DNA of 64,000 nt from Bog-473 sp963701955 (GTDB lineage Bacteria > Actinomycetota > Acidimicrobiia > Acidimicrobiales > RAAP-2): the NCBI GenBank assembly GCA_963701955.1, contig OY969694.1, forward strand, positions 868,001 to 932,000, given 5' to 3'. This document shows, piece by piece, positions 50,972-59,171 of this stretch (positions are counted from its first letter, which is position 1; the number at the start of each line of letters is the position of its first letter). Under the pieces are notes generated by a model. That model had not been told where the DNA came from. It was given only the letters and a program-made list of their open reading frames with translations, and did not search any database. The translations under genes and the position numbers were made by a program.

Positions 50972-50977
50972 AGGCTA
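50972..50977 (-). promoter_or_regulatory. -10 box of leaderless HNH gene
   Basis: TAGCCT, 9 nt, then ATG 50962. It overlaps the last codons of the upstream gene. Confidence 0.45.
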
Positions 50978-51316
50978 TCCGGAGCCGGGCCGGGACCTTT
51001 GACACCAGCGCAGGTACGAGACGACGTCGGCGGCGTTGAGCCCCGTGTTGTCTCCATCGGGCCCCGCCGAATTCCCGCTCCCGTACGCCGTCGTCACGCG
51101 GAACCGCCAGTAGGCCTCTCCGGGCACCGGCAGATAGGGCGCCCGACGCCACCATCCCCGTCGAGCCATCCGGCGGAGGGCCCCGGCAGCCGTCCACCAC
51201 AGCCACGGGCGGGGTAGGACGGCTTTCGCCACCACCGAGGCCTGTCGACCCCAATGCACCTTCCCGACTCCGGGCGAGCCGTCCCCGGAGGGCTGTGACG
51301 CCGATGCCACGCTCAC
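50975..51316 (-). CDS. Small uncharacterised protein
   Basis: 113 residues. The middle reads KAVLPRPWLWWTAAGALRRMARRGWWRRAPYLPVPGEAYWRFRVTTAYGSG and the end AADVVSYLRWCQRSRPGSG: a Trp/Arg-rich pattern I associate with short conserved proteins of actinobacteria without known role. No transmembrane prediction is safe because the hydrophobic run is interrupted. GTG 51316 overlaps the stop of the ROK gene by 4 bp (GTGA), so it belongs to that transcription unit. Confidence 0.75.
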   Translation of the reverse strand: MSVASASQPSGDGSPGVGKVHWGRQASVVAKAVLPRPWLWWTAAGALRRMARRGWWRRAPYLPVPGEAYWRFRVTTAYGSGNSAGPDGDNTGLNAADVVSYLRWCQRSRPGSG

Positions 51317-52242
51317 GACCCCGGCCCCGCTTCACCGACTCCGAGCAGGCCGACCCGGCCCGCGCCCACGAGCGGACCGCGATCGGCGAGACCTCCGGGA
51401 ACGACGCGCGCACCACGGGCGAACGACAGACCGCACCGTGCCTCCATCTCCGCCTGGGCGGCGGCGAAGAACGGCCCGCCGAAACCGAGCGCCACCGAAC
51501 CGCCGACGACGGCGAGGGGAAGGTCGAGGAGGTTGACCGTCGACGCGACGGCGCGCCCCACCAGCGTGCCCGTGCGCGAAACCATCGCGGGAGCCGCCAG
51601 GTGTGCGGGCCGGCCGGTCACGGCGGCGAGTGCCGTACCGGAGGCCTCGGCCTCGAGGCACCCGCGCCCCCCGCAGACGCACGCCCGCCCGTGGGGCTCC
51701 ACGATCACGTGGCCGATATGCCCGGCATTGCCCAGCCGCCCCCCCAACAGGCGTCCGTCGAGCACGATGCCGCCCCCCACGCCGGTGGACACGACCATGG
51801 CCAGGTAGTCGGCGTGGCCCTTGGCAGCACCGACCCATCCCTCTCCGAGCGCCAATGCCTTGGCATCGTTGTCCACGAACGTCACCAACCCGGTCAGTTC
51901 GGCCAGCCGGGCACGTAGGGGGAAGTCGCGCCACGCCGGGATGTTCAGCGGCGAGACCTCGGCCCCGCCCAGGCTCATCGGCCCACCGCACCCCACCCCA
52001 CAGCAGAGCAGCCTCCCCCCTCGGGCCGTCGCGGTCGACGCCACCTTCCCGACCAGCTCGGCCAGATCACCCCACAGGAGCTCTGCCGCCTCTGATTGCG
52101 GCACGGCCTCTGATTGCGGCACCGCCTCGGACGACCGCCGCGTGGGCACGGTCGCCCGCTCGAGCAATTCCCCACTGCGATCCACCAACCCGCAGGCCAC
52201 TTTGGTGCCGCCGATGTCGACGGCCAGCACAAGATCCGTCAC
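51313..52242 (-). CDS. ROK family sugar kinase (glucokinase-like)
   Basis: 309 residues from GTG 52242. ATP-binding DLVLAVDIGGTKVACGLVD, the catalytic FVDNDAKALALGEGWVGAAKG, VVSTGVGGGIVLDG, the ROK zinc site GHIGHVIVEPHGRACVCGGRGCLEAEASG (CxCGxxGCxE) and the C-terminal PLAVVGGSVALGFGGPF are seen. Probably phosphorylates glucose or a related sugar. No DNA-binding domain, so a kinase rather than a repressor. It carries a tandem duplicated 6-residue unit EAVPQS near residue 45. ATG 52266 is an alternative start. Confidence 0.92.
   Translation of the reverse strand: MTDLVLAVDIGGTKVACGLVDRSGELLERATVPTRRSSEAVPQSEAVPQSEAAELLWGDLAELVGKVASTATARGGRLLCCGVGCGGPMSLGGAEVSPLNIPAWRDFPLRARLAELTGLVTFVDNDAKALALGEGWVGAAKGHADYLAMVVSTGVGGGIVLDGRLLGGRLGNAGHIGHVIVEPHGRACVCGGRGCLEAEASGTALAAVTGRPAHLAAPAMVSRTGTLVGRAVASTVNLLDLPLAVVGGSVALGFGGPFFAAAQAEMEARCGLSFARGARVVPGGLADRGPLVGAGRVGLLGVGEAGPGS
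52091..52126. repeat. Tandem 18-bp duplication inside the ROK kinase gene
   Basis: Two adjacent copies (52091-52108 and 52109-52126) differ at one base and encode EAVPQS twice. In-frame, so it lengthens a surface loop without breaking the gene. Confidence 0.85.
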
Positions 52243-52281
52243 CGCGCCGCGCACGCGGCCATGCACGGAACCAATGGCTGG

Positions 52282-52683
52282 TCAGTCGTCGCGACGGTGG
52301 AAGCGGGAGCGGAACCAGTCCCGCGCCTCGCTGACGGCGCCCTCGATTCCGTTGGACCCTCCGGCCCCCTTGGGCTCTCCGTCCTTGGATCTGGTCAGGT
52401 CGTGCCATCCCGCGCGGCCCATCCGCCTGAGGTTGCGCTCGAACCACACCGCCGAGGCGAACATGATCACCACGCCGATGAACCCGGCCACAACCGACTT
52501 GCTGTAGAACGCCACGAGAATGACGACGCCGAGAACGAAGGTGACCGACGCCCACTTGCAGTAGCGGCCCGCGTGCCTGTACACCGTCTCGGATCGAACC
52601 CGCTCGGCGAACTCGGGGTCCTGGCGTACCAGCGACTCCTCGAGCTCAGCCAGAATCCGCTGCTCATGGTCGGAAAGCGGCAC
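52282..52683 (-). CDS. DUF3040 membrane protein
   Basis: 133 residues. The family opening is VPLSDHEQRILAELEESLVRQDPEFAERV, followed by two membrane helices (ASVTFVLGVVILVAFYS and VVAGFIGVVIMFASAVWFER) and a charged C-terminal tail. DUF3040 is an actinobacterial family without known function. GTG 52683 is preceded by AGGTGAG. The open frame upstream (to 52863) has no similarity and was excluded. Confidence 0.9.
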   Translation of the reverse strand: MPLSDHEQRILAELEESLVRQDPEFAERVRSETVYRHAGRYCKWASVTFVLGVVILVAFYSKSVVAGFIGVVIMFASAVWFERNLRRMGRAGWHDLTRSKDGEPKGAGGSNGIEGAVSEARDWFRSRFHRRDD

Positions 52684-52904
52684 TCTCACCTGCCCCTTGG
52701 GATCTCCACATGCATCTGAGCCCCATGTTTGCACGCCAGGGGAACCCAGACAACGGGAAGGTCCCGTCTCGTGCCTGCCAGAGAGGCTGTCTCCACCGCG
52801 TCCCAGCTTAGGTCCATCCCGGCCTCCGGGGGACGCGCCGCCACCCGTGACTCGGTCCCGCACCCCGCGGACTCCGCCGGACCGATCCCCCCGGGGACGG
52901 ACCG

Positions 52905-53180
52905 CTACTCCCCCTTGGGCTTGCGCCGCAGGACCAGGGCCGTGATCAACGCCCCCAGGAGGCCTGAGATCACGATCACCAAGATCAGCGGCGCTTGACG
53001 GTTGAACACCCAGAAGTCGATCCGCACGTCACGGAGGTTGGCCAGCGCGAACCAGCCCAGCAGAACGCCGGCAACGAGGACGCCCACCAAGGCGGCCTGA
53101 TGGCGCCGGTCGGCCGCTTCGTGCCCGCCCTCTCCGTCGCCAGGGGGATGGGGGTCGGAATGGACCGGGCGCCGTGCCAT
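52905..53180 (-). CDS. LapA domain membrane protein (DUF1049)
   Basis: 91 residues from ATG 53180, a polar N terminus then two helices (ALVGVLVAGVLLGWFALANL and ILVIVISGLLGALITALVL) with the intervening RDVRIDFWVFNRQAPL typical of LapA/DUF1049 proteins, and a basic end RRKPKGE. The family is linked to lipopolysaccharide assembly in Gram-negatives; the role in actinobacteria is unclear. The start is 45 bp from the divergent phosphatase gene. Confidence 0.85.
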   Translation of the reverse strand: MARRPVHSDPHPPGDGEGGHEAADRRHQAALVGVLVAGVLLGWFALANLRDVRIDFWVFNRQAPLILVIVISGLLGALITALVLRRKPKGE

Positions 53181-53225
53181 CTCTCCATTGTGCCCCCGAA
53201 GTACCCCGGCCGCGGGGAGGCTGCT

Positions 53226-53804
53226 ATGAGAGTGAGCGTGTCCCGCATCACCCCTCCGCCTCCACTCCCGCTCGGCGACGGCCGCCACCGACGGCCCCCG
53301 TACCGCATCGTCTTCGTCTGCACGGGGAACATCTGCCGGTCCCCCATGGCGGAGGTCATCACCCGCGTGCTGGCGTCCTCGGCCGACCTCGGAGGTGGCC
53401 AGACCCTGGGCCCACACCTGGAGCTCTCCAGCGCGGGGATCGGGTCATGGCACCGGGGGGAGCCGATGGACGAGCGCGCCGAGGCCGCTCTCGATCGCGC
53501 CGGCTACCCCCGTGAGCGGCACTCGGCTCGCCAGATCACGGAGGCGGAGCTGGCTGGTACGGACCTCGCGGTCGCCCTCGACCGGAGCCATCGCAGCGCA
53601 CTGAGGAAGCTCGGGTCGCCCGAGGATCGCCTGGTGCTCCTGGGGGACTTCGAGGCACCGGGTCGATCGGCGCCCGACGTGCCCGACCCGTACTACGGCG
53701 ACGACGTCGGGTTCGACCGGTGCCGCGACATGATCGCGTCGGCATGTGCCGGCCTTGTCACCTCCCTGATCACCCGGTGGGGCTCCATGTGGAGGGACGA
53801 CTGA
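53226..53804 (+). CDS. Low-molecular-weight protein tyrosine phosphatase
   Basis: 192 residues. The catalytic P-loop C(X)5R is VFVCTGNICRSPMAEVI near residue 30, with the general-acid Asp in VPDPYYGDDVGFDRC. Typical of Wzb/PtpA-like enzymes that act on tyrosine kinases of polysaccharide export or host targets. An N-terminal extension of about 28 residues (Pro-rich) precedes the domain. ATG 53226 has GGGAGG at 6 nt. Its neighbour is a CapA-family protein, so a role in envelope polysaccharide control is possible. Confidence 0.93.
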   Translation: MRVSVSRITPPPPLPLGDGRHRRPPYRIVFVCTGNICRSPMAEVITRVLASSADLGGGQTLGPHLELSSAGIGSWHRGEPMDERAEAALDRAGYPRERHSARQITEAELAGTDLAVALDRSHRSALRKLGSPEDRLVLLGDFEAPGRSAPDVPDPYYGDDVGFDRCRDMIASACAGLVTSLITRWGSMWRDD

Positions 53805-53868
53805 GCGGTGCCCTGAGCTCGCAAACCTGCTGGTCAGAACGGCACGCGCCGGGTGCGGCGGGTAGCGC

Positions 53869-55263
53869 GTGTGCCATAGTTCGGCGTGGTCTCCCGCCGA
53901 GTCATGCGACGTCGCCGTCGAATTCGCGGCCGGTGGTGGCGTCCTTCTCGCCTTCCTCGTCTACCTGGCCTTCTTCTCGGGAAGCTCGGGGCCACCAACC
54001 ACGCATTCCTCGACGACGACCTCCACGCAGGGAGCCTCCGACCTGGCGACGCGCACCGCTCGCTCCCCCCTCGACCCCGCATGGACGGGCGACCACCGGG
54101 CGGTGACCCTGGGTTTCGGAGGGGACGTCCATTTCGAAGGCCCCGTGGGCCAGCGCCTGGTCACGAATGCCTCCACGGCGCTCGGGACGACCATCCCCGA
54201 GCTCTTCTCTGGAACCCAGGTGAGCATGGCGAACCTCGAGACCGTCGTCACTGACGGCACCTGCCCGGAGCCGCAGAACAAGCAGTACATCTTCGATGCA
54301 CCGGCATCCGCGGTCACCGCCCTGAAGAGCGCGCAGATCTCCCTGATGACCGAGGCCAACGACCACGGGATGGACTGCGGCCCCCAGGGCCTGTCGCAGA
54401 ACCTGACCATTGCCTCCCAGACCGGCTACCCGATCATCGGCATCGGGAACAACGCGGCGCAGGCGTTCACCCCCTACCGAATCACCGTGAACGGGCAGCG
54501 CATCGTCATCGTGACCGCCACGCAGGTGCTCCCCGACAACCTCGGGAGCTCCTGGACGGCCACATCCTCCCAGCCCGGTGTGGCATCCGCCATCGACCCG
54601 ACCGAGTTGGTCCGCGAGGTCCAGCAGGTGCGCTCGAACGCCGACACCGTGATCGTCTTCGTCCACTGGGGCACCGAAACCCAGGCGTGCCCCGATCCTC
54701 AGCAGGAGCCCCTGGCCCGCCAGCTCGTGCGCGCCGGGGCCGACATCGTGGTGGGCTCCAATGCCCACGTGCTCCTCGGCGCGGGCTACCTCGGCCAGGC
54801 CTATGTCGACTACGGGCTCGGCAACTTCGCCTTCTACGACAGCTCTGGGCCCGAGATCGACAGCGGAACCCTGATCGTCACAGCCGAAGGACGGCACGTC
54901 GTGCGTGCGCTCTGGCGTCCAGCGACCATTCAGAACGGGCTGCCGCAGCCGCTCACGGGCACGGCCGCCGCCGCCGCGGTGCAGAGCTGGAACTCCGCAC
55001 GTGAGTGCACCAACCTCTCGAAGACCCCCACCACGAGCCTGGCCAGTGAACACAGCGAGAAGGTGCCCTTCGTGGCATCGCCCACGACCACGACGACCGT
55101 CCCTTCGGGAGGAACGACGACGACCTCCTCCTCGGGAGGAACCACGACGACCGCGGCACGAAGCGGCGGCACCACGACGACCACCTCGAGGGCCGCCTCG
55201 ACGTCCAGCACCGTGCCCGCCTCGAGCACCACGACGCCCACCGACAACGCGGGGACCCGTTGA
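53869..55263 (+). CDS. CapA family protein (poly-gamma-glutamate/capsule type), N terminus uncertain
   Basis: 464 residues in this frame. One membrane helix (GVLLAFLVYLAFFSG) anchors an extracellular metallophosphatase-fold CapA domain: TLGFGGDVHFEG, VSMANLETVVTDG, ISLMTEANDHGMDCG, VIVFVHWGTE and VVGSNAHVLLGAGYLGQAYVDYGLGNFAFY. The last about 85 residues are Thr/Ser/Gly low complexity (TTTTVPSGGTTTT repeats). The 5' end is odd: a frame from GTG 53886 gives a more natural VVSRRVMRRRRRIRGRWW cytosolic start that is one base out of phase and would join at 53943-53944. So a 1-base insertion is suspected. Confidence 0.85.
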   Translation: MCHSSAWSPAESCDVAVEFAAGGGVLLAFLVYLAFFSGSSGPPTTHSSTTTSTQGASDLATRTARSPLDPAWTGDHRAVTLGFGGDVHFEGPVGQRLVTNASTALGTTIPELFSGTQVSMANLETVVTDGTCPEPQNKQYIFDAPASAVTALKSAQISLMTEANDHGMDCGPQGLSQNLTIASQTGYPIIGIGNNAAQAFTPYRITVNGQRIVIVTATQVLPDNLGSSWTATSSQPGVASAIDPTELVREVQQVRSNADTVIVFVHWGTETQACPDPQQEPLARQLVRAGADIVVGSNAHVLLGAGYLGQAYVDYGLGNFAFYDSSGPEIDSGTLIVTAEGRHVVRALWRPATIQNGLPQPLTGTAAAAAVQSWNSARECTNLSKTPTTSLASEHSEKVPFVASPTTTTTVPSGGTTTTSSSGGTTTTAARSGGTTTTTSRAASTSSTVPASSTTTPTDNAGTR

Positions 55264-55271
55264 CGCGTCAG

Positions 55272-56708
55272 TCAGGGCAGTTCGATCGTGGACCAGGTGT
55301 GGGGCTTGTCGGCAAAGGCTTCCTCGCCGGGAATCCGCCCGTGCCGGAGGCGGATCTCCTCCAAGTCGTTCGGCTCCCTGACCGTGGCCTCCGCGAGCCG
55401 CAACACCATGTCGGCCTGGCGCTGCAGAACCGCCCGCTGCTCGGGTGACGTGGTGTCCAGCGTGATGGATCCGATGGAATCGATGAGCCTGATGAAGACC
55501 GCCGGCATGCCCGAAGCGGCCTGGCGGATCTTGTCGAAGGCCCGGTTGACCATCCACGCGTAGGACGGGTCGGACTCGATCAGGCGCACGTTCCCCGCAC
55601 CGTCGCGGTAGACCCCCTCGTCGATCACCCGCCCCGACACGCGGCCCAGGCCGGCAGCCAGCCAGTCGATGCACGTGAGCGCCGTGAACGTGTCATTGAC
55701 GGCGGCCGAGAGCGCCCGAATCGCGATCTCCACCATCTGGTCGATGGCGAAGACGGGGTCCTGCACGAGCGTGCGGTGGGGCCCCGTCACGTGCGCTTTC
55801 GACAGGGCCCGTGCGACCTCACCCGCCGCCCCCCTCGGCCAGACGGTGGCCAGGGAGCGACCGGTGGCCAGGAAGTGGCCTGGCCGATGCTCGAGCCGGA
55901 TCACCGAGTCGGTTCGCGTGGCGATCTCAATCAACTGGGCGTAGCCAACGTACTGGATGTAGCCGCTCACCTGGGAAGGCACCACGGCCCCGCGCTCGTC
56001 GATCAGCTGAAGCAGGTCGGGCACCGACCTCCCCGCGTGACGAGCCGTGTGGTTCGAGCTCGAGCCCACCCGGTCGGGGAACTCGGCGTCAATGGAGTGC
56101 ATGAGGTCGTCCGCGATCCCGGCGATGACTTCGGGCAGCTGGATCGACTTGGCGATGTGGTGGATGAAGTAGATGAGCACCCCGAGGTCGACGAAGAGCA
56201 GCGCCTCGGCGACCGAGGTCGACAGGTAGGGGACGAACTGCTCCCCGGTGCCGTTCCCCATGCTGTTCACCGTGACCAGGGCGAGCACCGAGTAGACGAA
56301 CGTCCCCACGAAGACACCGAGCGTGACCTGGTTGCCGATGTCGCGCACGAAGTTGCGCATCATGCGGGGACCGAACTGCTGCGAGGCCAGTGTCAATGCC
56401 AGGATGGTGATGGAGAACACCACGCCGATCACGGTGATGACGGCGGCCGCGATGGCGATGAGCACCTGGCGCTCGGCATCGGCGCTCCCGGTGCGGATCC
56501 ATGTCGGGAGCGTGAGCTGGTGGTGGTAGGCCGCCACATCCACCGCGAAGGTGGCGAGGAACAGCACCACGGCCACGACGACGAGCACACTCGGTAGCAC
56601 CCACAAGGTGGTGCGCAGCTCCTCCCAGCGCCAACTCGGGAGCTGACGGCGGTCCTTGCCCACGCGGGCCGGCTGCGACACCACGGATTCGATCTCGACC
56701 TCGCTCAT
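55272..56708 (-). CDS. DUF2254 predicted membrane protein
   Basis: 478 residues. Four N-terminal helices (TLWVLPSVLVVVAVVLFLATFAV, VLIAIAAAVITVIGVVFSITILALTLAS, VTLGVFVGTFVYSVLALV, ALLFVDLGVLIYFIHHIAKSI) are followed by a long soluble part with DEGAVVPSQ-like DERGAVVPSQVSGYIQYV, and ALSAAVNDTFTALTCIDWLAAGLGRV, as in DUF2254. Function unknown; the family is widespread in aerobes. ATG 56708 lies 15 bp after the MFS gene stop, so the two may be co-transcribed. Converges with the CapA gene. Confidence 0.9.
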   Translation of the reverse strand: MSEVEIESVVSQPARVGKDRRQLPSWRWEELRTTLWVLPSVLVVVAVVLFLATFAVDVAAYHHQLTLPTWIRTGSADAERQVLIAIAAAVITVIGVVFSITILALTLASQQFGPRMMRNFVRDIGNQVTLGVFVGTFVYSVLALVTVNSMGNGTGEQFVPYLSTSVAEALLFVDLGVLIYFIHHIAKSIQLPEVIAGIADDLMHSIDAEFPDRVGSSSNHTARHAGRSVPDLLQLIDERGAVVPSQVSGYIQYVGYAQLIEIATRTDSVIRLEHRPGHFLATGRSLATVWPRGAAGEVARALSKAHVTGPHRTLVQDPVFAIDQMVEIAIRALSAAVNDTFTALTCIDWLAAGLGRVSGRVIDEGVYRDGAGNVRLIESDPSYAWMVNRAFDKIRQAASGMPAVFIRLIDSIGSITLDTTSPEQRAVLQRQADMVLRLAEATVREPNDLEEIRLRHGRIPGEEAFADKPHTWSTIELP

Positions 56709-56723
56709 TCCGACCGACCGCTC

Positions 56724-58787
56724 TCAGTCCGGCACGGCCGGAGTCGCCCGGGGCAAGGCGTCGGCCAACAGTCGTTCGTCGTCGACCAGTAGCGCACGGG
56801 CCAGATCTTTCACCATAGCGATCACCTCGGGGTGCTCTTCGGGATTCCACCCCTCGAGCAGCTTGGTCAGCCCCTGGCGGCGCGCCTCGGTCACCTGCTC
56901 CATGGCCACGCGACCAGACGGCGTGAGTCTGAACTCTCGATCGTGACCGTCCCGGACGCGCTCGTCCACCAGGCCGGCCACGACAAGGCTGTCGACGCCC
57001 GGTTCGATGCGCTCAGGCGCCACCTTCACCCGCTTGGCGATCTCGTTCACCGTCAAGGCCGGGTGATCGCCCAGGCGACACAGCAGCCAGACCCCCGACG
57101 GCGGGAGGTTGATCTGCGCCCGCTCGCCGAGCGTGCGGTACATCTCGGCGCGGTTCTCCCGGGCCGATGCCCTCTGCAGTGCCAGCTCGATCGCCTCGAG
57201 CGAGCTTTGGTGCTCGGGCACCATCGCCACCTCACTGGACGCCGCCGTCTCCACGGTCTTGCGCAGCGGCAGTTCGGGCAGGAACACCGCCAGGACGACC
57301 CCGACGATCGAGATCGGCACGGCGACCCGGAACACCGTCTGGACGCCCTGGGTCACCGCGTCGGTGTAGTGGGCGTAGAGGGCGATCCCCGCCGTCGAGG
57401 ACTTCAATCTGGCCAGAAGGGCCGGGTCGAACGATGCCGGGTTGAAGGCCTTGAGCAGGGATGGCGGCACCTTGGCCAGCGCGGGCGCCAAGGTGCGCGT
57501 GAAGACGATGGCGTAGATCGCACCGAACGCCGCCGTCCCGAACGAAGCCCCGATCTGCCGGAAGAAGCCCGAGCTGCTGGTGGCCACGCCGAGATCCTCG
57601 TAGGACACGGCGTTTTGCACGGCAACCGTCAACACCTGGTTGGTGAGCCCCAGGCCTGCGCCGAAGACGATCATGGAGCCAGCGAGCACCCAACTGTTCA
57701 TTGACGCGTCGATCATCGACATCAGCGCCGAACCGATCACCGTGAGGATGCTGCCGATGAGCGGGAAGATCTTGTAGCGACCCCAGCGGGTCACGAGCTG
57801 GCCCGCGACGATCGACGCCGTGAGCATGCCGAGCATGACCGGCAGAAGGCGCAGGCCCGACGCCGTCGGTGTCACGCCCTCGACGTTCTGCAGGAACAGG
57901 GGCAGAAACGTGATGGCGCCGAACATGGCGAACCCCAACACGAAGCCGAGCGAGTTCGCAATGGTGAACACTCGCAGCCGGAACAGCGAAAGCGGGATGA
58001 TGGGCTCCGCCGCCCTGCCTTCTGCCAGCACGAAGGCGAGGGTCAGCACCACCCCCAGCACCGCGCACAGCACACTGGGGGTGGAGGCCCACGCCCACGA
58101 GACCCCACCGAGGCTGGCGAAGACGATGAGGGAGGTGGCGCCACCGGCCAGGCAAAGGGCACCCGCGTAGTCGATGCTGTGGTGGACCCGCCGCAACTTT
58201 CCGGGCAGCGCAATTCCGGTGACGGCCATGGTCAGCAGGCCGAGAGGCAGATTGATGTAGAAGACCCAGCGCCACGAAAGGTACGTCACGCACAGCCCGC
58301 CGACGAGCGGACCGATCACCGTGGCCGCGGCGAATGTTCCGCTGAAGAGTCCGACGTACCGGCCGCGCTCGTGCGGTGAGACCAGGTCCCCGATCACGGT
58401 CTGCGCGCCGACGATCAGGCCTCCGCCCCCCAGTCCCTGTAGGCCGCGGAACAGGATCAGCTCGGGCATGGTCTGGCTGAAGCCCGACAAGGCCGAGCCC
58501 ACGATGAAGATGGCGATGGAGGCCTGGAAGAAGCTCTTGCGCCCGTACTGGTCGCCCAGCTTCCCCCACAGAGGTGTCGATACCGTCGAGGTCAAGAGGT
58601 ACGCGGTGACCACCCACGCCAGGTGCGACGCGCCGTGCAGGTCGCCGACGATGGTGGGCAGCGCCGTCGACACGATGGTCTGGTCGAGGGCGGCGAGCAG
58701 CATGCCCAGCAGCAGTGCCCCGATGATGAGCCGCAGCCGTCGCTGGGAGATACTCGGCGTCACGGGCAACGGGGTGACGACGCTCAC
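56724..58787 (-). CDS. DHA2-type MFS exporter fused to a MarR-like winged-helix domain
   Basis: 687 residues. Residues 1 to about 520 form a 14-helix DHA2 drug:H+ antiporter (EmrB/QacA type): LAALDQTIVSTALPTIVGDL, WGKLGDQYGRK, LILFRGLQGLGGGG and TFAAATVIGPLVGGL are typical. Residues about 540-680 are a soluble MarR-like domain: NLPPSGVWLLCRLGDHPALTVNEIAKRVKVAPERIEPGVDSLVVAGLVDERVRDGHDREFRLTPSGRVAMEQVTEARRQGLTKLLEG, complete with helix-turn-helix and wing. A transporter with its own DNA-binding or sensory domain. GTG 58787 has GGGGAG 6 nt upstream. The promoter is visible at 58820-58848. Confidence 0.9.
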   Translation of the reverse strand: MSVVTPLPVTPSISQRRLRLIIGALLLGMLLAALDQTIVSTALPTIVGDLHGASHLAWVVTAYLLTSTVSTPLWGKLGDQYGRKSFFQASIAIFIVGSALSGFSQTMPELILFRGLQGLGGGGLIVGAQTVIGDLVSPHERGRYVGLFSGTFAAATVIGPLVGGLCVTYLSWRWVFYINLPLGLLTMAVTGIALPGKLRRVHHSIDYAGALCLAGGATSLIVFASLGGVSWAWASTPSVLCAVLGVVLTLAFVLAEGRAAEPIIPLSLFRLRVFTIANSLGFVLGFAMFGAITFLPLFLQNVEGVTPTASGLRLLPVMLGMLTASIVAGQLVTRWGRYKIFPLIGSILTVIGSALMSMIDASMNSWVLAGSMIVFGAGLGLTNQVLTVAVQNAVSYEDLGVATSSSGFFRQIGASFGTAAFGAIYAIVFTRTLAPALAKVPPSLLKAFNPASFDPALLARLKSSTAGIALYAHYTDAVTQGVQTVFRVAVPISIVGVVLAVFLPELPLRKTVETAASSEVAMVPEHQSSLEAIELALQRASARENRAEMYRTLGERAQINLPPSGVWLLCRLGDHPALTVNEIAKRVKVAPERIEPGVDSLVVAGLVDERVRDGHDREFRLTPSGRVAMEQVTEARRQGLTKLLEGWNPEEHPEVIAMVKDLARALLVDDERLLADALPRATPAVPD

Positions 58788-58819
58788 ACCCACCTCCCCG
58801 ATTCGCCCACGACGGATTC

Positions 58820-58848
58820 AGAGTAGGAACGTCGTCGCACCGGCGCAA
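58820..58848 (-). promoter_or_regulatory. Promoter of the MFS-MarR gene
   Basis: On the minus strand TTGCGC (58843-58848), a 17-bp spacer and TACTCT (58820-58825), followed by a short leader with a strong Shine-Dalgarno. Confidence 0.5.
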
Positions 58849-58929
58849 CATTCGACGACGTGACGGCGCTCCCGCCCCGGCCCGTCCAACCTGTCGGCGC
58901 GCCACCGCTCGGCGCTCCGAATGGCGGTC

Positions 58930-59160
58930 TTACTCGGGATGGAGATGCGACGGTGAGGCGTCCCCCTCCACGCCGCCGACATGGCCGTCGTCGAGAACGA
59001 TCCAGGTGTCCTCGGTGACGGAGCGGGCGTCCTCGCTGGCCACGAACACGGCCACGGGTCCGACGTCCTGCGCCGGGTCACCCAGCCGCTGCATCGGCAC
59101 CAAAGAGGCGATCCGCCGCTCGAGTTCGGGTCGTCGCGCGAGGAGCGGGTTGGAGCGTCG
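58930..59160 (-). pseudogene. 3' remnant of a short-chain dehydrogenase/reductase gene
   Basis: An open stretch of about 75 codons reading NPLLARRPELERRIASLVPMQRLGDPAQDVGPVAVFVASEDARSVTEDTWIVLDDGHVGG, then a stop. This is the usual C-terminal end of SDR enzymes (PxxRLGxPxDVAxxVxFLASxxAxxVTGxxxxVDGG). The Rossmann GxxxGxG and the YxxxK catalytic region are absent, and msrA begins where they should be. So it is a truncated gene left after deletion or rearrangement. The VDGG end is degenerate (VLDDG). Confidence 0.7.
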
Positions 59161-59171
59161 GGGCAGCGACC

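Noticed and set aside
50132..51217. 361-codon plus-strand frame antisense to the ligase-HNH genes
   Set aside because: Shadow of three minus-strand genes; Arg/Pro/His-rich without domains.
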